From Nocardia brasiliensis NBRC 14402 (GTDB taxonomy: Bacteria; Actinomycetota; Actinomycetes; Mycobacteriales; Mycobacteriaceae): DNA of 64,000 nucleotides. The stretch covers positions 1 through 64,000 of the forward strand of contig NZ_BAFT02000038.1 in assembly GCF_000308475.2 (NCBI RefSeq), given 5' to 3'. Made by a program: the position numbers and the translations under genes. This document shows positions 45,787 to 55,030 of this stretch, one piece after another. Within the stretch, counting starts at the first letter, position 1; each line of letters begins with the position of its first letter. Under the pieces are notes generated by a model. The model was not told where the DNA came from. It ran no database searches and was given only the letters and a program-made list of their open reading frames with translations.

Positions 45787-47238
45787 TCAGCGCACAGGGG
45801 TGATGCGGGCGGGCAGGAGGGCGGAGAAGAGCGCGCCCGCGGCCACGATGCCCGCGCCCGCCCAGACCGCGGGGGTGAGTCCGTCGACGTAGGCCTGCGG
45901 GCTGAGATATGAACCGTGCGAAGCGAAGACGGACGCGAGCACCGCGATGCCGATGGCGATGCCGACTTCGCGCAGCGTGCTGTTGGTCCCCGAGGCGATC
46001 GCCCGGTCGTCCGGACCGGCACTGGCCATCACCACCGTCGCGCTCGGCGCGAAGGTCAGGCCCATCCCGATCCCGCCGAGCAGAAAGGGCGCGATGAAGG
46101 CCGGGTACGCGACGTCGACGCTGGAGATCGCGGCCAGCCACACCAGCGACGCAGCCAGAAACACCTGGCCGGCGGTCAGCAGGGTGCGGGCACCGACCCG
46201 GTCGACGATCAGACCCGCGAGCGGCGCGACCACCATCGGCGCCATCGTCCAGGGCATGGTGCGAATGCCCGATTCCAGCGGACTGTAGCCCTGCACCACC
46301 TGGAAGTACTGGACGAGCAGGAAGATCGAGCCGAAGACACCTGCGGAGAAGGCGAAGCTCGTCGCGTTGCTCAGCCCGTAGGCGCGCGAGCGGAACAGAT
46401 GCAGCGGAATCATCGGTTCGGGCGTGCGCAGTTCCCACGCGACCAGTGCGACGAGCAGCACCGCGCCGCCGAGCAGCCCGCCGAGCACCGTGGCCGAGGT
46501 CCAGCCGTCATCGGAACCGTGGATCACGCCCCAGACGATCGCGAGCACACCACCCGCCGAGAGCAGCAGCCCGATCGGGTCCAGCCGCCGGGTGCCACCG
46601 AACGACTCCCCGAGTACGCGCGCCGCGAACGGCAGCACCAGCAGACCGATCGGTACGTTGAGCCAGAAGATCCACTGCCACGACAACCCCTCCACCACGG
46701 CGCCGCCGACCAGCGGACCGAGCGCGACACCGAGTCCGGTGATCCCGCCCCAGATGCCGATGGCCGCATTGCGCAGACGTTCCGGCACTGCCGCGGTGAG
46801 CAGTGTCAGCGACAACGGCATCACGCCGGCCGCCCCGAATCCTTGAATCGCCCTGGCGGCGATCAACATCCACGGTTCAGTGGCCAGCGCACACAGCGCG
46901 GACGCGACGGTGAACAGCGCGATACCGGCCAGGAAGACCCGGCGGCGCCCCAGCCGGTCGCCGATGGCCGAGGCGGTGAGCAGCAGCGAGGCGAACGAGA
47001 GCGTGTAGGCGTTGACGAACCATTGCAGATCGGTCAGCGAGGCGCCGAGTTCGGTGCGGATCACCGGCAGCGCATTGGTGACCACGAGGTTGTCCAGCGT
47101 GACCATGAACATCGGGATGCCGACCGCCGCGATGACCGCGGCGACGCCGCGACCACTGGTCACGGGCATTTTCTCCGAGGCCGCGGCGGCGCCGGGCGGT
47201 GCGGACGCGGCCGCGAGTGGTTCCAGGATTTCGGTCAT
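45787..47238 (-). CDS. MFS drug:H+ exporter, DHA2 family (EmrB/QacA type)
   Basis: This 483-residue transporter has 14 predicted membrane segments. Motif A is GDRLGRRRVFLAG near 93-105, an antiporter motif C-like GITGLGVALGPLVGGAVVEG lies near 164-183, and the DHA2 start MVTLDNLVVTNALPVIRTEL near 44-63. Such proteins export dyes, antiseptics or antibiotics. It is divergent from a TetR regulator with a palindrome in the spacer, the usual arrangement for a TetR-repressed efflux pump. Confidence 0.92.
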   Translation of the reverse strand: MTEILEPLAAASAPPGAAAASEKMPVTSGRGVAAVIAAVGIPMFMVTLDNLVVTNALPVIRTELGASLTDLQWFVNAYTLSFASLLLTASAIGDRLGRRRVFLAGIALFTVASALCALATEPWMLIAARAIQGFGAAGVMPLSLTLLTAAVPERLRNAAIGIWGGITGLGVALGPLVGGAVVEGLSWQWIFWLNVPIGLLVLPFAARVLGESFGGTRRLDPIGLLLSAGGVLAIVWGVIHGSDDGWTSATVLGGLLGGAVLLVALVAWELRTPEPMIPLHLFRSRAYGLSNATSFAFSAGVFGSIFLLVQYFQVVQGYSPLESGIRTMPWTMAPMVVAPLAGLIVDRVGARTLLTAGQVFLAASLVWLAAISSVDVAYPAFIAPFLLGGIGMGLTFAPSATVVMASAGPDDRAIASGTNSTLREVGIAIGIAVLASVFASHGSYLSPQAYVDGLTPAVWAGAGIVAAGALFSALLPARITPVR

Positions 47239-47251
47239 GTCCAGCCCTTGT

Positions 47252-47272
47252 TGTAATTGACTGATAACTACA
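47252..47272. promoter_or_regulatory. TetR operator controlling MFS exporter and TetR gene
   Basis: A 21-bp imperfect palindrome, TGTA-N-TT...AA-N-TACA, lies 14 bases upstream of the MFS start. The octamer CTGATAAC in its right half recurs at 47294-47301, suggesting a second half-site. Confidence 0.6.
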
Positions 47273-47337
47273 GGGTTGGAGAGTATGCATCGGCTGATAA
47301 CATGTCAACACCGGGGGCGAGAGAACGGAGTTCGAGC

Positions 47338-47919
47338 GTGATGGCGAGTTCGACCAGGGTCCGGATGACCGCCACGGAACGCGGCGAGCAGGTGCTGCGC
47401 GCGGCCGTCTCCGCCTTCGCCGAAGGCGGCTACGCGGCCACCAAGACCGACGAAATCGCCAGGCGGGCAGGCGTTTCCCAGCCGTACGTGATCCGGCTCT
47501 TCGGCAGCAAGCAGCAGTTGTTCATCAGCGCACTGCACCGGGTCTGCGATCGGATCGAGGAGGTGTTCCGCGAAGCCCGCTCGGCGGCCGACCCCGAGGC
47601 CGATCCGGCCGCGGCGCTGCACGCCCTCGGCCACGGGTTCGCGGTCTTCCTGGCCGATCGGGAACTGCTCCAGCTCTTCCTGCACGGGTTCACGGCCAGT
47701 TCAGAGCCCGCCATCGGCGGCGAGGTGCGTGCCCGTTTCGGCGGCATCTACGAACTGGTGCGCGAACTCACCGGCGCGAACGTCACCGAGGTGCGGGAAT
47801 TCATGGCAACCGGGATGCTGCTCACCGTGCTGAGCGGGATGCAGGTGGTCGGGCCCGGAGCCGTCGTCGAACCGTGGGCGGTCGAATTGCTGAACGACTG
47901 CACCGGCGCGGTCGACTGA
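47338..47919 (+). CDS. TetR family regulator of the adjacent MFS exporter
   Basis: This is a roughly 193-residue TetR repressor: HTH RMTATERGEQVLRAAVSAFAEGG, TKTDEIARRAGVSQPYVIRLFGSKQQLF, then a helical effector domain. The start is taken as the GTG at 47338 (GGAG 7 bases upstream), with an ATG at 47341 and an upstream ATG at 47302 as alternatives. It is divergent from the exporter and shares the palindromic spacer; ligand-induced derepression of the pump is the natural model. Confidence 0.87.
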   Translation: MMASSTRVRMTATERGEQVLRAAVSAFAEGGYAATKTDEIARRAGVSQPYVIRLFGSKQQLFISALHRVCDRIEEVFREARSAADPEADPAAALHALGHGFAVFLADRELLQLFLHGFTASSEPAIGGEVRARFGGIYELVRELTGANVTEVREFMATGMLLTVLSGMQVVGPGAVVEPWAVELLNDCTGAVD

Positions 47920-47925
47920 GAACGG

Positions 47926-48876
47926 TTATCCGACAGTGCCGGCGGGGTCGACGCCGACCGTGCGCTCGGCCGGGGTGGGTGGTTGCGCGGCGGGCGGCGT
48001 GGGAACTTGTTCGGGCGCAGGCGGTTCGGGATCCGGCAGCTGCTGCTCGACCTGCAACACAGCCAGATACTTGCTGTGCGTATCGAGCGGGATGACGCCG
48101 AAAAACCACGGACGCTGCACCTCGACGGGACTGCCGCTGCGGTGTTGAAGCCGCACCCATTTCCGCACCGCTTTGCGCTCCGCGCGGTAACGGCGTCGCT
48201 GCGCCGCGCGCTCGATCGGCAGGCCGTGCGCGCGTTCGAGCTGCTCGATGATCGCGCATTCGTTGCGGCGCTTGCGATGTCGCGGAATATCCAGCAGCGT
48301 CAGCGGGACGAACAGCACGACGGTCACCGCGAGCGGCAGCGCGTTCGCCTGCCAGGGGCCGGCTTTGTCGCCGCTCACCGTCGTCGCGAAAAGCCCTGCG
48401 ATGCAATACAACAGCCAGAACAGCGTGGGCAGCAGAAACCACGGGTGCAGCCACTCGCTCGGCAGCGGGCGTTCCGCGCCGCGGAAGGCGCGCGGGTCCC
48501 GGCCGTAGAGCCGCATCAGCGGCCCGACCCGACGGCGGCCCTCGTCGGACCAGGAGTCGGCGAGCGCGTCGGCGGCATCCCGCATCGCCTTGCCCGCCCA
48601 CCAATTGGAGAACAGGCAGGACGCGTTGCTCAGCGCGCCGGCGATGCAGATGATGATCAGTGCCCCGGTGAGCACCGCGGGCCCGGCGAATCGGTCCCGG
48701 TTCGCGGAAAGAATGGCGGCGCCGCCGATCAGGAAACCGTTGAGCGTCATCAGCCAGGACATCCGATGACCGATGATGTCGTGCTCGAACTTGATCCGAT
48801 CGGCGAAGACCTCGACCAGCGTCGTCTCGAGCTCGATGCTCGCCGCGGGATTGTCCGGAGGCTCAGCTGCTGCCAT
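47926..48876 (-). CDS. Hypothetical four-helix membrane protein
   Basis: This 316-residue protein has a short cytosolic start, then membrane segments near 42-60 (WLMTLNGFLIGGAAILSA), 66-86, 145-165 and 180-200. The C-terminus is a charged Arg-rich helix followed by a Pro/Thr-rich tail. The RIKFEHDIIGHRMSWLMTLNGFLI start resembles the SLATT/RipAY class of small-membrane sensor domains found with effector genes, but the match is weak. It overlaps the upstream gene by 14 bases and is likely cotranscribed with it. Confidence 0.7.
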   Translation of the reverse strand: MAAAEPPDNPAASIELETTLVEVFADRIKFEHDIIGHRMSWLMTLNGFLIGGAAILSANRDRFAGPAVLTGALIIICIAGALSNASCLFSNWWAGKAMRDAADALADSWSDEGRRRVGPLMRLYGRDPRAFRGAERPLPSEWLHPWFLLPTLFWLLYCIAGLFATTVSGDKAGPWQANALPLAVTVVLFVPLTLLDIPRHRKRRNECAIIEQLERAHGLPIERAAQRRRYRAERKAVRKWVRLQHRSGSPVEVQRPWFFGVIPLDTHSKYLAVLQVEQQLPDPEPPAPEQVPTPPAAQPPTPAERTVGVDPAGTVG

Positions 48877-49357
48877 GTCCGCGAACCACCAAACTGCCTA
48901 GATCGGGAAGTAACTCGGGTGACAGCGGTGCGACGAGTGTCATGATCAACGCCCGGACCTCGGCCCGGGCGAGATACCCCGCCATCACTCGATGAGACGA
49001 GTCTAGAAGAAGCAACTCGTCCGCGACCCGATATGTCGGCAGCAGCAGCACGAACGGCTCGGTCGACGCCTCGAGCTGCGCACGGAATGCCGCGACCCGC
49101 TCCTGCCGGGCCCGCGGCCACGAATCATGCAGTGCGGCAGCCTCACGCACCGTCAGCGCGGTCGCGCCCGGATCGAACCAGTCGGCCGGGCGGCCGGCCG
49201 CGTCGACGTGCCACACGGTGCGCAGGTCGCCGAGCGCAGCCCAACCGACCGTCACCTGCTGGGTCACCGACACGTTCAGCTCCGCGAGCGCACGCCAATC
49301 GAGTTGCGCACGAATGCTGCCGGAGAAGAGCCGGGCGAAGTCGTCGAAGTCGGTCAC
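48863..49357 (-). CDS. Hypothetical protein with ParB-like 'DSSHR' segment
   Basis: This 164-residue soluble protein has near residues 113-135 the segment LLLLDSSHRVMAGYLA, which resembles the DGxHRxxA phosphate-binding box of ParB/Srx-fold proteins. The rest is unfamiliar. Its end overlaps the membrane-protein gene by 14 bases, so a two-gene operon is likely. No HTH is present, so it is not a classical ParB partition protein. Confidence 0.6.
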   Translation of the reverse strand: MTDFDDFARLFSGSIRAQLDWRALAELNVSVTQQVTVGWAALGDLRTVWHVDAAGRPADWFDPGATALTVREAAALHDSWPRARQERVAAFRAQLEASTEPFVLLLPTYRVADELLLLDSSHRVMAGYLARAEVRALIMTLVAPLSPELLPDLGSLVVRGHGSS

Positions 49358-49533
49358 CCGATCTAGTTCACCAGATCCGGCGGGTCCCCGGCAGCGATCG
49401 CCACCTGCGCGTTCCGAATCCGTACCGCAGGCCCCGCGCGCTGGACGTCCGACTGCCGGCTGTTAAGCGAACTAACCGGTTCGCCTTAAGTCCGCGGATC
49501 TACCGTCACCGCGTGCTCGAAGGAGGGGGTCCA

Positions 49534-51249
49534 GTGACGGACACGGAGGTGCGCAGCCCGGCCGAGTCGGGGGGCGCGGAGACCGCTGCAACAGCGGAGC
49601 CTGCCCCTCGCGGTGCAGCAGAGACCGTAGAGCTCGATGCAACAGAGGCAGTGGCGCTCGGTGCAACAGAGGCAGTGGCACCCACCCCAGCGGACGCGAC
49701 GGCACCCACCCCAGCGGACGCGACGGCACTCGGTGCGGCGGAGGCCGTCGCACCCACTTCAGCAGAGGCGGCGGCAGTCGCTATAGCAAAAGCCGTGCCA
49801 GCCACTACAGCAGACGCGGCAGCACCCACTCCAGCAGGCGCGGCAGCACCCACTCCAGCAGGCGCGGCAGCAGCCACTTCAGCAGACGCCGTGCCACTCG
49901 CCACAGCGGACGCGGTAGCGCGCACTGCGGCGGAGGGCGAGCCAGAACAGTGGCGGTTGGCGACGCGTCTCGGGTTTCGGTTCGGTGTCGCCTATTTCGG
50001 CTTGTTCGGGCTGGCGGGACTGGTCGGGCTGATGCCGATTCTGTTGGCGGGCTTGGGGATTGATGCGGGATGGGGCTCGGTGCTGAATATCCTGCACCTG
50101 GCCCGCCCGCCGATCGAGTGGACGGCCACGCAGGTGCTCGGCCTGCGGGTGGTCAGCACTCAGGTGGGCAGCGACAGTGCGTTCCAGTGGACCGCACTGT
50201 TTCTCCTGGTCGTCCTCGCGGCGGTGGTCACGGCGGTGTGGTCGGTGCTGGATCGGCGCCGGCTCCGCTACGACCGGCTGTTCGCCTGGGTGCAGCTGTA
50301 TCTGCGGTTCGTGCTCGCGCTCGCGATGTTCTATTTCGGGATGGCGAAGGCGATTCCGACGCAGATGCCGTTCGTGCTGAACCGGTTGGTGGAGCCCTAC
50401 GGCAATTTCAGTCCGGCAGGCGTGCTGTGGGCGCAGGTCAGCGTGTCACAACCGTACGAAATCGCCTTGGGCGTCGCGGAATTGCTGGCCGGTGTGTTGC
50501 TGGTGGTGCCGCGCGCCACCGCGGCCGGCGCGCTGCTGTGCGCGGTGGACATGACCCAGGTGCTGCTGTTGAACCTGACCTACGACATTCGCCTGAAATC
50601 GGTGTCGGCACAGCTCCTGCTGCTGAGCCTGTTCCTGCTCGCACCCCACGCGCGCCGCTTGTTCGTGGTGCTGTTCTCCGAGCGCGCCGCGCCCGCGATC
50701 CGGCGAATTCCGTTGTTCGGCACCGCAAGAGCCAATCGCATCGCGCTGTTGGCGCAGTTGGCGGTGGGTCTTGTCCTGCTCACGGTGACCGGCGTGCAGA
50801 ACTGGCGGCAGTGGGCGAACCCGGTGCCGGAGCTGTACGGCATCTACCAGGTGGACGGCTTCTCCTCGGAGGGCTACGCCCGCGATCCCCTGCTGACCGA
50901 CGAATTGCGGTGGCGCCGAGTCGTTGTCGACCGCCCGTTCCATGTCTCCGACCCGGTGGTGGTCACCATCCAGCACATGGACGATTCGTTCGAGGTGTAC
51001 GGCGGCACCATCGACCCGAAACGCCACTTCATCGATCTACGCCATCGCATCGCGGTGGGCACCTTCGAAGAAACCCCGGTGCACGTGCGCCTCAGCTACT
51101 GGTGGCCGAGTCCGGGCCGCATGGTCATCGACGCCGACGACTACGCGGGCCGCCGCATCCACACCTGGCTCACCCGCCTCGACCCGAAGTCGTTCCCGCT
51201 GCTGGAACGCGGCTTCAGCTGGGTCCAGGAACAGCCCTACAACCGCTGA
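49534..51249 (+). CDS. DoxX-like membrane protein with Ala/Pro/Thr repeat N-terminus
   Basis: The 571-residue product has two parts. Residues 1-135 are a disordered Ala/Pro/Thr-rich stretch containing perfect short repeats (APTPADAT twice, PTPAGAAA twice). From about 145 a DoxX/DoxD-like core has multiple membrane helices (FRFGVAYFGLFGLAGLVGLM, LRFVLALAMFYFGMAKAIPTQMP, EIALGVAELLAGVLLVVPRA). A soluble C-terminal domain from about 405 follows. The GTG at 49534 has AGGAGGGGG upstream. It is transcribed alone, divergent from the two hypotheticals. Role unknown; DoxX proteins support redox balance or secretion. Confidence 0.75.
   Translation: MTDTEVRSPAESGGAETAATAEPAPRGAAETVELDATEAVALGATEAVAPTPADATAPTPADATALGAAEAVAPTSAEAAAVAIAKAVPATTADAAAPTPAGAAAPTPAGAAAATSADAVPLATADAVARTAAEGEPEQWRLATRLGFRFGVAYFGLFGLAGLVGLMPILLAGLGIDAGWGSVLNILHLARPPIEWTATQVLGLRVVSTQVGSDSAFQWTALFLLVVLAAVVTAVWSVLDRRRLRYDRLFAWVQLYLRFVLALAMFYFGMAKAIPTQMPFVLNRLVEPYGNFSPAGVLWAQVSVSQPYEIALGVAELLAGVLLVVPRATAAGALLCAVDMTQVLLLNLTYDIRLKSVSAQLLLLSLFLLAPHARRLFVVLFSERAAPAIRRIPLFGTARANRIALLAQLAVGLVLLTVTGVQNWRQWANPVPELYGIYQVDGFSSEGYARDPLLTDELRWRRVVVDRPFHVSDPVVVTIQHMDDSFEVYGGTIDPKRHFIDLRHRIAVGTFEETPVHVRLSYWWPSPGRMVIDADDYAGRRIHTWLTRLDPKSFPLLERGFSWVQEQPYNR
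49677..49868. repeat. Short in-frame tandem repeats in the DoxX-like gene
   Basis: Two 24-bp units lie at about 49677-49724 (unit GGCACCCACCCCAGC... encoding APTPADAT). Two further 24-bp units lie at about 49820-49868 encoding PTPAGAAA. Both arrays are multiples of 3 and keep the frame, so copy-number change would alter tail length only. Confidence 0.75.
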
Positions 51250-51254
51250 ACGCG

Positions 51255-52052
51255 CTACTGCGCGTAGCGGACACGGGAATTGGCGTAGAGGCAGATGGCG
51301 GCGGCGGTGGCCAGGTTCAGGCTCTCCGCGCGGCCGCGGATGGGAATGCGCAGGCGGTGGTCGGCGCGGCGGGCGACCGCGGGATCGAGACCGTGCGCCT
51401 CGTTGCCGAACAGCCAGGCCACCGGGCGGGTGAACAGCTCGTCGGCGTCGTCCAGGTCGACCTCACCGTTCGCGGCGGTTGCCAGAATCGTGATGCCCGC
51501 CGCGGCAAGGGAATCCAGCGTCTCGCCGACATCGCGGTGCCGGGCGATCGGCACATGGAACAGGCTGCCCGCACTGGCACGCACGCATTTGCCGTTGTGC
51601 GGGTCGACCGAATCACCGGCCAGCACAACGCCGTCCGCGCCCACCGAATCGGCGACCCGGATCAGCGTGCCCGCATTCCCCGGTTCGGCCATCTCGACCG
51701 GCACGGCGAGCATCCGCGGCGCGCTGCCGAGCACCTCGGCCAGCGGCACGTCGAGCAGCGCGCAGACCGCGACCAGCCCCGGGGCGGTGACGGTTTCGCC
51801 GAGCTGCGCGGCCGCGCGGTCGCTGACCAGCGTGGTGCGCACGCCCGTCGCGGCGGCACCGGCAACCAGCTCGTGTTCGCGGGCCGCAGCGCCCGCAGAG
51901 TAGAACAGCTCCCGCACCCGCCCGGTATCCAGCGCCGCGGCAACGGAATTGGCGCCCTCGGCCAGGAACAGCCCGGTCTTGCGCCGCTGCGCGCCGCGAT
52001 GCAGTTTGACAGCGGAAACGACCCGCGGATTGCGCTCGGAGAGCGCGTCCAC
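51255..52052 (-). CDS. tsnR: TrmH/SpoU family rRNA 2'-O-methyltransferase
   Basis: This 265-residue SPOUT methyltransferase has the N-terminal substrate-binding segment SAVKLHRGAQRRKTGLFLAEG and knot motifs ALLDVPLAEV, EMAEPGNAGTLIRVADSVGADGVV, WLFGNEAHGLDP and RGRAESLNLATAAAICLY. TsnR-type enzymes 2'-O-methylate 23S rRNA, and some give thiostrepton resistance. The GTG at 52052 is preferred on homology with mycobacterial TsnR; TTG/CTG starts nearer rplT are possible. It is the fourth gene after infC-rpmI-rplT. Confidence 0.88.
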   Translation of the reverse strand: MDALSERNPRVVSAVKLHRGAQRRKTGLFLAEGANSVAAALDTGRVRELFYSAGAAAREHELVAGAAATGVRTTLVSDRAAAQLGETVTAPGLVAVCALLDVPLAEVLGSAPRMLAVPVEMAEPGNAGTLIRVADSVGADGVVLAGDSVDPHNGKCVRASAGSLFHVPIARHRDVGETLDSLAAAGITILATAANGEVDLDDADELFTRPVAWLFGNEAHGLDPAVARRADHRLRIPIRGRAESLNLATAAAICLYANSRVRYAQ

Positions 52053-52089
52053 GGGTCGTTCCGAAAGGTGTCCGCTGGTCAACGTCAGC

Positions 52090-52470
52090 TTATGCAGCCG
52101 GCGCGTTGACGTCCTGCGGCAGCGCGGCCTTGGCGACGGCGACGAGACCGGCGAACGCCTCGGCGTCGGAGACGGCGAGCTCGGCGAGGATCTTGCGATC
52201 CACCTCGACACCCGCGGCCTTCAGGCCCTGGATGAAACGGTTGTAGGTGATGTCGTTCAAGCGCGCCGCGGCGTTGATGCGGGCGATCCACAGCTTGCGG
52301 AAGTCACCCTTGCGCGCCCGGCGGTCCCGGTAGGCGTAGGTGAGCGAGTGCAGCTGCTGTTCCTTGGCCTTGCGGTACAGCCGCGAACGCTGGCCGCGGT
52401 AGCCCTTGGAGGCCTCGAGGATGGAACGACGCTTCTTCTGAGCGTTGACGGCCCTTTTGACGCGTGCCAT
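52090..52470 (-). CDS. rplT: 50S ribosomal protein L20
   Basis: This 126-residue L20 has the long basic N-terminal helix ([21 protein letters not shown]), the conserved [14 protein letters not shown] and a globular end ([23 protein letters not shown]). It binds 23S rRNA early in assembly and in many bacteria represses its own operon by binding the infC leader. It is the third cistron of infC-rpmI-rplT, 103 bases after rpmI. Confidence 0.98.
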   Translation of the reverse strand: MARVKRAVNAQKKRRSILEASKGYRGQRSRLYRKAKEQQLHSLTYAYRDRRARKGDFRKLWIARINAAARLNDITYNRFIQGLKAAGVEVDRKILAELAVSDAEAFAGLVAVAKAALPQDVNAPAA

Positions 52471-52573
52471 GGGTCAGTCCTGTCGATCTAGGGGGCGCAT
52501 GCGGGGCACCCGGGGGTTGGTCGGTGGGTCGGCGTCCGGAATCCGGAACGCGGTCTGCTGCTACGAACCGGTC

Positions 52574-52768
52574 TCAGAGACCGAGCAGCCTCTTCACGCG
52601 CGGGACGTCGACGGACGCGACGGCCTCCGTGCCATCCAGACGACGAGTCCGGCGGGTCGACTTGTGCTCCAGGAGGTGGCGGCGGTTGGCCTGCTGGCGA
52701 AGCAGCTTGCCCTTACCGGACACCTTGAATCGCTTCGAGGCACCGCTGTGGCTCTTCATCTTCGGCAT
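52574..52768 (-). CDS. rpmI: 50S ribosomal protein L35
   Basis: This 64-residue basic protein shows the L35 pattern [43 protein letters not shown]. It lies 59 bases downstream of infC, separated by a 10-bp intercistronic hairpin, in the standard order. Confidence 0.98.
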   Translation of the reverse strand: MPKMKSHSGASKRFKVSGKGKLLRQQANRRHLLEHKSTRRTRRLDGTEAVASVDVPRVKRLLGL

Positions 52769-52791
52769 GGATTCCTCTAATCTGTCTCGTC

Positions 52792-52815
52792 CCGGCGGTC
52801 CTTGCGGACCGCCGG
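52792..52815 (-). promoter_or_regulatory. Intercistronic hairpin between infC and rpmI
   Basis: A perfect 10-bp stem (CCGGCGGTCC, loop TTGC, complement) lies 12 bases after the infC stop. No U run follows on the reverse strand, so it may mark an RNA-processing, stability or protein-binding site rather than a full terminator. Confidence 0.55.
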
Positions 52816-52827
52816 CTCTTATCGGTC

Positions 52828-53472
<645 letters not shown>

Positions 53473-53544
53473 GGGGCCTCCTAGGTCAAGCGGTGTCGTC
53501 AAGACGACCGCACGCAATAACTGCAACCCCTTTTCAACACGAAA

Positions 53545-53572
53545 GCCCCGGTGCGGTATTCCGCAACGGGGC
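53545..53572 (-). terminator. infC leader hairpin 2 (terminator-like)
   Basis: On the reverse strand GCCCCGTTGCGG-AATA-CCGCACCGGGGC (12-bp arms, one mismatch) is followed by TTTCGTGTTG. It lies about 70 bases upstream of the infC start and is the second of two terminator-like structures in the leader, suggesting attenuation. Confidence 0.6.
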
Positions 53573-53656
53573 CCGAGTCGACCGGTCAACCGCACGCGAA
53601 AGCACGCGTTCGGTCTCGTACGCGCGGCTCTCCTGAGAGAACCCCCGCACAAGAAA

Positions 53657-53676
53657 CCCGCCTCCGGGGAGGCGGG
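53657..53676 (-). terminator. infC leader hairpin 1 (terminator-like)
   Basis: A perfect 9-bp stem CCCGCCTCC/GGAGGCGGG with a 2-base spacer is followed on the reverse strand by TTTCTTGTG. It lies about 185 bases upstream of infC. It could be a leader attenuator or the terminator of an upstream transcript; no leftward gene ends nearby, so a leader role is favoured. Confidence 0.6.
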
Positions 53677-53905
53677 TGACCGGACCGTTTGACCTGACGA
53701 TCGCTCGTCGGCAACGGTGGGAGTCGGGCTCCACTTATCAGCCCCTGGCTCGAAATCTTGGTAGAAGACACAACCTGGGGCGGTCGTCAGCGGAAAGTCT
53801 AACATTCCGTTCGGCTATCGCCGAATCGGGTCCCCGACCGCGCGCCGAGCTCGGCCGATGGCCGCGCGCATCGGGCGGCCGAGCCGCCCCACTAGGGTCA
53901 CCAGT

Positions 53906-54247
53906 ATGACTGATGAGCTCGACGACGCCGTGCGCGAACTGGCCGACATCCCCGCGGTGGAGGTGATCAGCCGGGCCGCCGTGATGCTGATGAGTTCGGC
54001 GGCGGAGAAGCTCGGGCTCGCGGACGAGGATCCGGACAACAGCGCGCGCCGCGATCTGGACGAGGCGCGCCGGGTGATCACCGCACTGGCCGGGCTGGTC
54101 ACCGCGTCGGTGGAGTACCTCGGCCCGCACGCGGGACCGATCCGGGACGGCTTGCAGTCCCTGCAGCGCGCGTTCCGGGAGGCGTCGGCACACCCGGACG
54201 AGCCGGGTAAGGGGCCGGGCGAGAAGTACACGGGACCGGTCTACTGA
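53906..54247 (+). CDS. DUF1844 domain protein
   Basis: This 113-residue helical protein matches the DUF1844 pattern common next to infC in actinobacteria: ELADIPAVEVISRAAVMLMSSAAEKLGL, RRDLDEARRVITALAGLVTAS, HAGPIRDGLQSLQRAFREA. The ATG at 53906 is chosen because the alignment begins there. The function is unknown; the conserved position beside the translation genes suggests a housekeeping role. It is transcribed divergently from infC. Confidence 0.87.
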   Translation: MTDELDDAVRELADIPAVEVISRAAVMLMSSAAEKLGLADEDPDNSARRDLDEARRVITALAGLVTASVEYLGPHAGPIRDGLQSLQRAFREASAHPDEPGKGPGEKYTGPVY

Positions 54248-54315
54248 GCCGGTTCGACGAACAGCCGTGCGGCGCCGAGTAGTTCAGCGCCCGCGGCGCA
54301 CACCTGACAGAATAT

Positions 54316-54347
54316 TTTCCCGTCGGGAAATTTTGCCCACCGGGCAA
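54316..54347. promoter_or_regulatory. Paired TetR-type palindromes
   Basis: TTTCCCG-T-CGGGAAA (54316-54330) and TTGCCC-ACC-GGGCAA (54333-54347) lie 17 bases apart centre to centre, immediately upstream of the TetR start. Two related but non-identical dyads in one promoter suit dimer-of-dimers TetR binding and autoregulation. Confidence 0.7.
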
Positions 54348-54370
54348 GTTTTTGCCGTAGACTCGTGCCC

Positions 54371-54982
54371 ATGGCCGAGGAACTGAGTCTGCGCGAGCGC
54401 AAGAAGCTCGACACCCGTCGCGCATTGAGCGACGCCGCACTGCATCTGGCGTTCGAGCACGGCCTGGACAACGTGACGCGGGAAGACATCGCGTCCCGGG
54501 CCGGGGTGTCGATCCGCACCTTCAACAACTACTTCGCCGGCAAACACGAGGCCTTGGCCTACCGCAATGTCGACCGAATCCGGCGCAGTCTCACCGAGTT
54601 TCGCAATCGCCCCGCCGACGAGCCGCTCTGGACCGCGATCACCGAGGCCATCGTCGCACCGTTCGTCGCCGACGGCATTCGCGATACGCCGCCGACCAAG
54701 ACCCAGCTGGCGGGGGTCCGCACGCTGGTCGAACTGTCGCAGACGTATGTGGCGATCAGCAAGGAACTCGTCGACGAGTGGGTCGCGGCCATCGCGCGAC
54801 GCACCGGAACCGATCCCGCGCGCGATATGTATCCACATCTGGTGACCGGCGTGCTCATCGCCGTCATGAAGTCCGCCGCGGTGGCGTATGTGCACGCCGA
54901 TCCGCCCGTGGTCATCACCACCCTGCTCCGCCGTGGCTTCGACGACGTGGCCGCCGGGCTACCCGAACCTTCCGGTCACTGA
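54371..54982 (+). CDS. TetR family transcriptional regulator
   Basis: This 203-residue TetR regulator has HTH DTRRALSDAALHLAFEHGLDNVT, REDIASRAGVSIRTFNNYFAGKHEAL and a helical C-terminus. The ATG at 54371 lacks a Shine-Dalgarno sequence; a GTG lies 6 bases earlier. It is followed after 48 bases by an FAD monooxygenase on the same strand and is the likely regulator of both, through the paired palindromes. Confidence 0.9.
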   Translation: MAEELSLRERKKLDTRRALSDAALHLAFEHGLDNVTREDIASRAGVSIRTFNNYFAGKHEALAYRNVDRIRRSLTEFRNRPADEPLWTAITEAIVAPFVADGIRDTPPTKTQLAGVRTLVELSQTYVAISKELVDEWVAAIARRTGTDPARDMYPHLVTGVLIAVMKSAAVAYVHADPPVVITTLLRRGFDDVAAGLPEPSGH

Positions 54983-55030
54983 CCGGCACAACACCGCAGA
55001 GTTCCGTATACGAAGAGGGGTCTATTCGTC

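Noticed and set aside
48863..49357. ParB partition protein
   Set aside because: Only a DxSHR-like box is suggestive; no HTH, no ParA neighbour and no parS-like sites were seen.
49463..49489. Small dyad TTAAGCGAAC / GTTCGCCTTAA upstream of the DoxX-like gene
   Set aside because: One-base indel between arms and no regulator next to it; too weak to call an operator.
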